Source of the DNA: Mantis religiosa
Taxonomy: Eukaryota > Arthropoda > Insecta > Mantodea > Mantidae
Direction of reading: 5' to 3'
NCBI GenBank assembly: GCA_030765055.1
Contig: CM060957.1
Coordinates: 197,591,835-197,655,834, forward strand
DNA length: 64,000 nt
Under the pieces are notes generated by a model. The model was not told the origin of the DNA. It worked only from the letters and a program-made list of their open reading frames with translations, and made no database searches. How positions within the stretch are numbered: the stretch's first letter is position 1; every line of letters starts with the position of its first letter. This document shows positions 56,717-64,000 of this stretch, in pieces. The position numbers were made by a program, and so were the translations under genes.

Positions 56717-58637
56717 CACACACGCTCACACACAAACACTGTAATGAGAGTAAGGTTTCTATATGCATTGCAAGTCTAAATATTTGTAGTTCCCAGAGAA
56801 AGTTAATTAGTTCATTTAGAAGCATGGTAACACATCCTTACTTATATGTAATTTGCTGTTATACATATTAATTATCAATGAAACCCAACCGAACTTTAAG
56901 TCATTAAATGATCATATGACATATGCTGAGGTGCTTATTTTATGTTTTTAATTTTAAAACTTTATTAGGATTGTTATGAAAAGACTAATTTGTATGGGAA
57001 TGAAAGCGTAAAATTAGGATGTTCATGAGATGAGGCAATGTGAAACAACATTTCTGTGTTGTTATCACAATTCTTTCTCTTCTCGTGTGAAATTTTGTGG
57101 CTATCAGTTTCTTCTGGTCACCAATTGTATTAACGTATTGTAAAGAAGTCATGAGATCTCTCGTTTTCAGGTTTGGTTCAGAGTCGAAGTAAATACAATT
57201 TTGGAGAAGTCTAGTTTTGTAACAAATAATTTAATTGTATTATCTGGATTACATTTGACTTTAACTTTCTTTCCTAGTCATTACAGGTTACCTCCAGCAT
57301 ATCGATAAATTTTTAAATCCTTAATAAAAAGATTCCATTAATTACATAAAACTCCTTACTTCTGCACGTCTACTCATCACTAACAAGATTACAAGACACA
57401 TATCACCTTATGAACATTATTGATTTTCCTCTTCAATCCAAAACTTTTCATCTTTTCACAGCAAGCAAGATTATTGATTTACTTTTCCATAGCAACCGTT
57501 CATCATTTCATGGCCCACTACTATTCAGAATACAAAACTCTTTTCAAACCAAAAACTCCCGTTACAAATGTGAGTGAAATAAGATGTAATATTATTGTTA
57601 GTAGCTGCTGCAAGAATTGATTACGTAATGTGATGATGTGCACCAGTAAGACGTTAGTTATTTGGTTGCTATAGCAACTTAGAAAGAATGGAGCAAGGGA
57701 TTATCTGCAATTAGCGTTCTTCTGCATCAGAACTCCATAGGAGGAACATGTGTATTTGAGTCTCTCCGAGCATGTGCGGAAACAATTTTGTGTATATGCA
57801 TTTAAGATGCACTAATTAGTGTACGAGAAAAATCGTTCATCTATAAGTCAATCACCGTTTCTTAAAGGACAGCATTTCACGGAATTTAAATTTGTATCAA
57901 AGTTTGGTAAATTTTCAGAAGAATGAAATATTCAACTTTGAAAAAAAAAAGATAAGCATTTGTTTATTCTAAATGCAGTAATAATTTTTCCACAACTACA
58001 AGACCATGGAAAGAGATAAGATATCTAACGCCAGGGATATTGCCGAGGAACCTAAAGGTTTACACTACAAGATGTTCACAAAGGTGACAAACAAATCATC
58101 ACGTCATCCATCCCACATGATTTACAGCATTCCCATTGCAAATGATCACCACAATGCAGGGCTTCTAGAACGAAATCTTCAGTATTCTGTTTTGCCTTAT
58201 TATATCGTTGCAATGTTATTTGAAAAGAAATGCAATAAACATGTACATTGTTACTGTTCATAAAGACATATGCTGTTTAGATGCTTTCCGTAAAATATTA
58301 GAAGTCACAATATTAAACACATTAGCTAAATATAATAAAAATAGGGTATACATTACAATTTGTCTCAAGTCTACGTAAAAAGAGCAAACATATTTTAAAA
58401 TACATCTTGTCATTAGTTATGTTCGGATACAACAAGTCATCAGCTATTTCTTCTGTTCCCCCTGACTAAGTAGTTATCAAAATAATTTTGGCATGTTTTC
58501 TCAAACAGAAAGGAGCGTTGCATTTCCCAAATGCATATTCAGCTTTGCTGTTCTTGTCTTTACTGCAGCATTCAAATCATCTTCTTTTCAATTACTAAGG
58601 TGCATTCGGCAACTCAACTGCTTTTGGTTGTTCAAGT
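56717..58637. other. copy-R spacer, no gene recognised
   Basis: 56740-57832 matches 6057-6186 plus 8968-9922 of copy L with the Gypsy element removed. 57833-58290 has no counterpart in L, where a LINE fragment sits. Small ORFs here are not conserved between copies. Confidence 0.5.
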
Positions 58638-58850
58638 TTATATATCTTTGGAAGCTCTTTCAAACCATTGGGATGCTTTGATGCCGTAGCTCTTCTCTGT
58701 AGCAGTTGTGACAGTAAAGCTAAGGACCAGCACTTTCAAATATTCCGGTCTTGTGGAATATTTGTTTTGGTTTACCACAAGGATAATGCTAGAATTAATA
58801 CCTACAATATTCAACATCTGGTTAAAATTACCACGTAGCACACAATGCAT
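58638..58850 (-). pseudogene. copy-R counterpart of the unidentified short ORF at 11404-11721
   Basis: Shares VLRGNFNQMLNIVGINSS and NKYSTRPEYLKVL with copy L, then shifts frame near 58735. Unrecognised protein. Confidence 0.35.
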
Positions 58851-59896
58851 GTATTACTTCAGCATTTATTATTTTACTATTTATTATTATTTTCTTGCCA
58901 AATTCAACAGTTGGTGAAAACCTGACATCAAAACTACTGTTTTACCATTTTTGAACATATGATTCATTTGCAAGATGGCCTGAGCTATACTTAGGAGATG
59001 TGTGACCTCCAGCAATACTTACAAGATACTTCCTTCAAAACTATTAATTGCCATCAACCAGAAGGAAGCTCATGGGGACAAACCAGAGACTGAATGAGTA
59101 GCATGAACTACAATTTGCAAAACAAAGGAGTCCTAAGCTAACACTCATTGTGATTTTTAACAGCAAAACTGAAGTTCTGTTCAAAAGAAATGCGGTATCT
59201 GATCAATATCATACTTAGAATAAGGAATATCTGGAGAGAGAGAAATATTGTCACAGCGCCTCTATGGAACAGTTGTATCAGCTGTGAGAAAAAACCTCAG
59301 GATAAAGCTGCACCTGAAAGCTATCTTGATAATGTTACTATTCATCCCACTGTAGTGATGAACCCATTCGCCTACCCAATGTGACAATTTTGTGTTGTTT
59401 CAACCGAGCAACAGGGGCAAATTTATTTACATGTACTCTACTCGCCTTCCTGAATGAATGTGAAAATGACGCTATGAAACATCTATTAAGTGTGAAGTAA
59501 ACAAACCACTTGTGTGAGTTCACTGTCAAAGTAACAAAAGCCTGGAATACAACGAATAATGAAACCGCATAAAAGTGATAATTCTACTACTAATAATAAT
59601 GTGATGATAAACACAAACATGATACAAACTCCTGAGACCAAACCACCCATTAGCTGGATAAGAACTGCTTCCTTGAAACAAGACAAGTAGTGCTCTGGTA
59701 ACATACTCTTGTTCATCTCCACTTCATACCCTCATAAATCAAATTATTGGGTAGGAAACATGACAATGAATATTTAACACATTATTGTGTGCTTCTACTG
59801 CCATGAATCAAACTGTTTATTTTCAAAAGTGACAAACGACTAAAGCTCTTATCACAAACTTTACATTGGTGTGCCTACTTACGTTCATGAACCAAA
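58851..59896. other. copy-R spacer and the out-of-frame last finger
   Basis: 59800-59896 still encodes a C2H2 finger (HQCKVCDKSF then LSLLK) on the minus strand, but a 2-bp deletion puts it out of frame with the gene above. The rest is non-coding, partly private to copy R. Confidence 0.5.
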
Positions 59897-61031
59897 TTAT
59901 GTTTTCAAGGTTGACAGCCGAGTAAAGCTCTTATCACATACTTTACATAGATGTGGCTTCTTACCTTCATGAATTAAATTATGTGTTTTCAAATTTGATA
60001 AATGAGTAAAGCTCTTATCACATACTTTACATAGATGTGCCTTCTTACCTTCATGAATTAAATTATGTATTTTTAAATCTGACAGCCGAGTAAAGCCCTT
60101 ATGACAAACTTTACATAGATGTGGCTTCTTACCTTCATGAATTAAATTATGTATTTTCAAACTTGACAACTGAGTAAAGCTCTTATCACATACTTTACAT
60201 AGATGTGGCTTCTTACCTTCATGAATTAAATGATGTATTTTTAAATTTGACAACTGAGTAAAGCTCTTAGCACATACTTTACATAGATGTGGCTTCTTAC
60301 CTTCATGAATTAAATTATGTATTTTCAAACTTGACAACCGAGTAAAGCTCTTATCACATACTTTACATAGATGTGGCTTCTTACCTTCATGAATTAAGCT
60401 ATGCATTTTCAGATGTGACAACTGAGTAAAGCTCTTATCACATACTTTACATAGATGTACCTTCTTACCTTCATGAATTAAATTATGTATTTTTAAATTT
60501 GACAACTGGGTAAAGCTCTTATCACATACTTTACATAGATGTGGCTTCTTACCTTCATGAATTAAATTATGTATTTTCAAACTTGACAACCGAGTAAAGC
60601 CCTTTTCACAAATTTTACATTGGTGTATCTTCTTGCCTTCATGAACTAAAATATGTCGTTTCGAACCTGACAACTGAGTAAAGCTCTTATTACAAACATT
60701 ACACTGATGTGGTTTCTTACCAGCATTAATAATGGTATGCGTTTTCAAATTCGATACAGATGTAGAGCTGTTCTCACTCGTGCTACACTGTTGTGTTGTT
60801 TTGCTCCTATCACTTAAATGACTGTGTTCTAAGTATAAAGGTTCTATATAAGTGTCTACCCCATCACTACATTTATCATATTGATCAGAATGTATGTATT
60901 CCTTTGCAGTTAGTACATCACATGTAACCTCATATTTTTGATAATCATACTTTAAGTTTCTTGATGGGACTTCAGCACAGAACAATGGAGAATTGTCAAG
61001 AGTCACGACAGGAACTGTTTCTGGATATAAT
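59897..61031 (-). CDS. C2H2 zinc-finger protein, terminal exon (copy R), 9 full fingers plus a truncated tenth
   Basis: The exon starts after a TTTCAG acceptor (exon base 61031) with LYPETVPVV and runs open to TAA at 59897. There is no ATG at the 5' end (61006 is GTG), so translation begins in an upstream exon outside the match. The N-terminal 100 residues are an acidic linker with one degenerate finger. Fingers start at residue about 102 and repeat every 28 residues, CxxC-x12-H-x3-H, joined by HEGKK(P/A/V/I)H linkers instead of TGEKP. Helix residues vary mostly at -1 (Q/R/H) and 3 (S/N/H/D/T), while position 6 is nearly always Ile. Finger 10 ends at LKT before its histidines because of a 2-bp deletion shared with copy L. 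Probable nuclear DNA-binding protein; target unknown. Confidence 0.85.
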
Positions 61032-62473
61032 CTGAAATGTTACAGAACTTAGTATCATTTAGTATCATTTTTAAATTGTAAGACATATGAAACTCAGAGA
61101 TAAATGGAAAGAAGCTACAAATAATGAATCTACCTACAATTATTTTAATTAATCTGAAAGTGTACAGCCCAGTACTGCAACCTTTGTTCTGCTCTAGTGT
61201 GCGGTGAAGAAAGAGCAAGTAAACAACTCCATTGTCCGTTAATGCCCACAGCAAAGTAATCAACTATACCATTCAAAGATTCGATTATTCTATTACAGCA
61301 ATGAGAGTTCCAGTGTCATGCAAAGCGAAGGCAAAGACACAGCAAATCAAAGGAAAGTTAAAGATAAGTTAATGGAAAGGAATAATTGTAAAGTGAAATA
61401 CAGCCTTTCATAGGACGCTAATGACCAGGGAGTTGAGCGCCCCTAAATTCTAATCATTATCTTCAAGTGTCACAAAACACTGCACTCATTTGCTTTTGCT
61501 GTCAGCTATCAATAGCGAGTGAAGGAAGTTTTGAACACTGGTTAACCTGAAAAAGTGTAACTGAGAGGTCCTCATATTACGTTCTTGTTCTTTTGAGGAA
61601 GAAATTAAGATATGAAAGAAGAGAATTTGGACAGACTAAGTCAGACTGAAAAATTCAATGTCATAGCCAGGATCTAAACACGGATCTCACAGTCTGTGTC
61701 AGTTGCTGTAACTATTGAGCTATGAAATTAATGCCATTATAACATTAGATCTCCAATTGACTTGCATTATCCCGGTAAACTAGGAAATATATATATCTCA
61801 GACAACTCCTTAATGGCGACTTATAACACGTAAGAATCTAGGTCAGGCTTTATAGTCAACCACTATTATTTGTCAGTCTGACTGAACCTATCCAGAATTT
61901 GGCCTACACACGTCTGCTGTGACAGAACAATTTAACTAACATTTAGATTAAATAGTAGCATAGCATCCACTCTGCCATCTAATGTAATATCCTATCTGCC
62001 TCCCATTGATGACCCAGCATTTTATCATTGTCAATCTTCCTTTTCTTATATACTTCTTTTTAACTTTCCAAAACAACTTTCAGATATTTCTATTTCATCG
62101 TGCAACAATTCTTAAAGCTATTAACTTGATTGATGTTTCTCCTCCCATAGCGCTATTTCTCTACTCTTGTCAAGCAATGAATCGTACTTTCTGTTTCTCT
62201 GCATAATCCACATATTCCTATTGTGCTTCTTAAGTACACTGAACCCATTCTTACCCAAGACATTCCTTTCCCCTCCTGCCTATTGCATAGTTTTACATAT
62301 TCCCTTTTAGATCACAATAAAATTTAAAGATTTTTCTATTCTCTAGCCTTCCACATATCTGTCTTTCTATATGCTCTATTGTGGTTGTAGTTATTTTCCA
62401 TAAAATGTCTACATTTCTATTTTCTATATTCCGTATATCCTGAATTCATATTTCTTCCATAGCTCTTTTACTG
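61032..62473. other. copy-R end: intron/flank of the zinc-finger gene, old SINE remnant
   Basis: 61640-61800 is a decayed minus-strand copy of SINE family 2 (AGCCAGGATCTAAACACGG, ATCTCCAATTGACTTGC). 61750-62473 matches 17620-18370. No coding sequence seen. Confidence 0.5.
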
Positions 62474-64000
62474 GATCCGTTCAGAAGAGCAAACAAAATA
62501 TTATCCATTCATTGAAACAAAAAACGTCATATACACCAAGGCAGACAAAGGTAACAAAATAGTCATAATGGATAAATCTGATTACCTTGAAAAAATGGAA
62601 GAAATGCTAACTAACAGTGAATATGAAACCATTAACAAAAATCCATTTACAGCTTGCATAAAATCATTTGTAAAAACAATAGCAAAATCAAGTATAATTT
62701 CAAACAAATATGCAGTTAAACCAGATAACCCAACCTTACCTAGACTTTATGGCTTAACCAAAATACACAAACCATCCATAACAATGAGACCTATAGTTAG
62801 CAGTATACATTCACCAACATACAAACTTGCAAAGTGGCTAATAAACAAATTCAACTCATTTCCAAAATTCGATAGCCTAAGCATCAAAAACACCTATGAA
62901 CTTATAGAACACATTAAGGATACTGAACTAAATGAAGAGGACACACTAGTCTCATTTGACGTTAAATCACTGTTTTCCAGCATACCAGTTAAACAACTCC
63001 CAACATTGATGGAAAAATGGCTCAAATCACTTGGAATGTCATCACTTGAAATTTCAGATTACATCGAACTTACCAAATTATGCATAGAACAGAATTTCTT
63101 CCAGTTTCAAACAAAATATTTCCATCAAACTTCTGGTTTAGCAATGGCAACCCCTTATCACTCTTCCTGGCCGATCTGTACATGACTGCATTATAAATAA
63201 GGATCACTAAAGGTTTCCCATGGATGTTCAAACTCTGGCAAAGATATGTAGATGAAATATTTGCCATAGTGCCAAAAAAAAAACACATCAGTGATGCAAT
63301 AAAACTTTTAAATATTCAAGAAAAAAGCATCAAGGTCACTGTAGAAGTTGAAAAAGATGAGTATTTACCATTTTTAGATCTAAAAATAATCAGAAATAAA
63401 AATAGAATAAACTTTGGCATTTACAGAAAACCAACACAGACAGACAACTACATAAAAGCTAATGGCTACAATCCAAGATCCCACAAACAGGCAAACTTTA
63501 ATAGTTTAGCACACAGACTGGTCAACATCCCTCTCACAGTAGAAGAATACAAAATAGAATACAACAAAATTATTGAAATAGCACAGAAAAATGACTTTCC
63601 CAAATCACTAGTAGACAAAAAAGTGAACTTAGCAAAAAAGAAGAAACTACTAAAGGAAACCACAACCCTCTCAGCTACAGAAACTAAAATGATCTTCAAA
63701 AAATTCACTTACCATCCATGGGCCTTTGATAAATTCAAAAGGTCTTCAAAAAACAAAACATTCAACTAGCTCCGGTGAACCATTACTCCTTAAAAAACCT
63801 AATTTGCTCAAACATCAAAGATGCCATTCCATCTAACAAAAAATCTGGTATATATCAAATTGAATGCTGTGACTGTAGTCAAATTTATATTGGAAAAACC
63901 AAAAGAAATTTAGAAACAAGAGCAAAGGAACACTTTAGGAACATAAAATACAAACAATTAGAAAAATCAGCAGTTGCCACGCATTTTTGGGAAAAAAACC
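62474..64000 (+). mobile_element. Penelope-like element, 5'-truncated, running off the window
   Basis: Plus-strand pieces: 62530-63155 carries the start of a Penelope-type reverse transcriptase (ADKGNKIVIMDKSDYL, RLYGLTKIHKP, MRPIVSSIHSPTYKLAKWL, LVSFDVKSLFSSIPV, QTSGLAMATP). A frameshift near 63155 is followed by 63224-63769 with LWQRYVDEIFAIVP, the catalytic YVDD changed to YVDE. After the stop at 63769, about 63785-64000 encodes a GIY-YIG endonuclease in another frame: SGIYQIECCDCSQIYIGKTK and RNLETRAKEHFRN. RT plus C-terminal GIY-YIG defines endonuclease-bearing Penelope-like elements. It starts in mid-RT at the copy-R boundary. Dead by frameshift and catalytic change. Confidence 0.88.

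Larger units (their letters stand above)
55286..62473 (+). repeat. Copy R of the segmental duplication
   Basis: Counterpart of 5638-18370; see copy L for the anchors. It begins at the ACAGGCAACCCAG block about 110 bp after the (TTA)n tract, and its match ends at TCTTTTACT (62473), where a Penelope-like element starts. Private insertion: the LINE fragment at 55651-56716. Confidence 0.85.

Noticed and set aside
58006..58263. 85-residue plus-strand ORF in copy R
   Set aside because: Lies in a stretch private to copy R, no homologue recognised, no conservation to test.
59897..60700. Regular 84-bp repeats that look like a CRISPR or satellite array
   Set aside because: They translate into C2H2 zinc fingers of 28 residues in one open frame; the spacing is that of the protein.

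Overview
This is a gene-poor, AT-rich stretch of an animal nuclear genome, almost certainly an insect. The evidence is spliced genes with GT-AG introns, a C2H2 zinc-finger gene and a dense mix of arthropod-type transposons: Jockey-like, CR1-like and I-like LINEs, Ty3/Gypsy LTR elements, a Penelope-like element, a hAT/ZMYM remnant, tRNA-derived SINEs and kilobase-scale (TTA)n microsatellite. A large polyneopteran-type genome (cockroach, termite, orthopteran) would fit, but that is a guess.

Layout. 1-2.6 kb: a compact cluster of open, mostly intact genes. It holds the 3' end of one gene, a 402-aa protein that looks like a capsid-type protein of an integrated DNA virus, a convergent 162-aa protein, and a three-exon gene whose stop overlaps the next start. 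This is the most unusual part of the window. 3.6-4.8 kb: a decayed copy of a multi-copy insect protein family. 5.6-18.4 kb (copy L) and 55.3-62.5 kb (copy R): two diverged direct copies of one segment, each carrying a C2H2 zinc-finger gene. Copy L has been invaded by a Gypsy element, a LINE fragment, a SINE and a 4.1-kb LTR element that sits inside the zinc-finger coding exon with a 4-bp target duplication. Copy R keeps the zinc-finger exon open (9 full fingers plus a partial one), but has a LINE 3' fragment inside a (CA)n repeat and a Penelope-like element at its right end. A likely N-terminal exon of the copy-L zinc-finger gene lies at 22.3-22.7 kb.

20-48 kb is a transposon graveyard. It contains SINE copies, a CR1-like LINE with an SGNH-esterase ORF1, a Gypsy LTR-gag fragment, two Jockey-like LINEs lying head to head (27.1-35.1 kb, both nearly intact), a hAT/ZMYM fragment, a chain of three Gypsy LTRs with gag and integrase scraps, and a deleted Jockey-like LINE. 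48.2-55.2 kb: an intact two-ORF, RNase H-encoding LINE (I-like) embedded in about 2 kb of (TTA)n.

What works together: the left-edge genes look like one viral-type unit. The zinc-finger exons belong to a duplicated gene pair, of which only copy R looks potentially functional. Everything else is transposon biology, with the 49.8-54.6 kb LINE the best candidate for recent activity.
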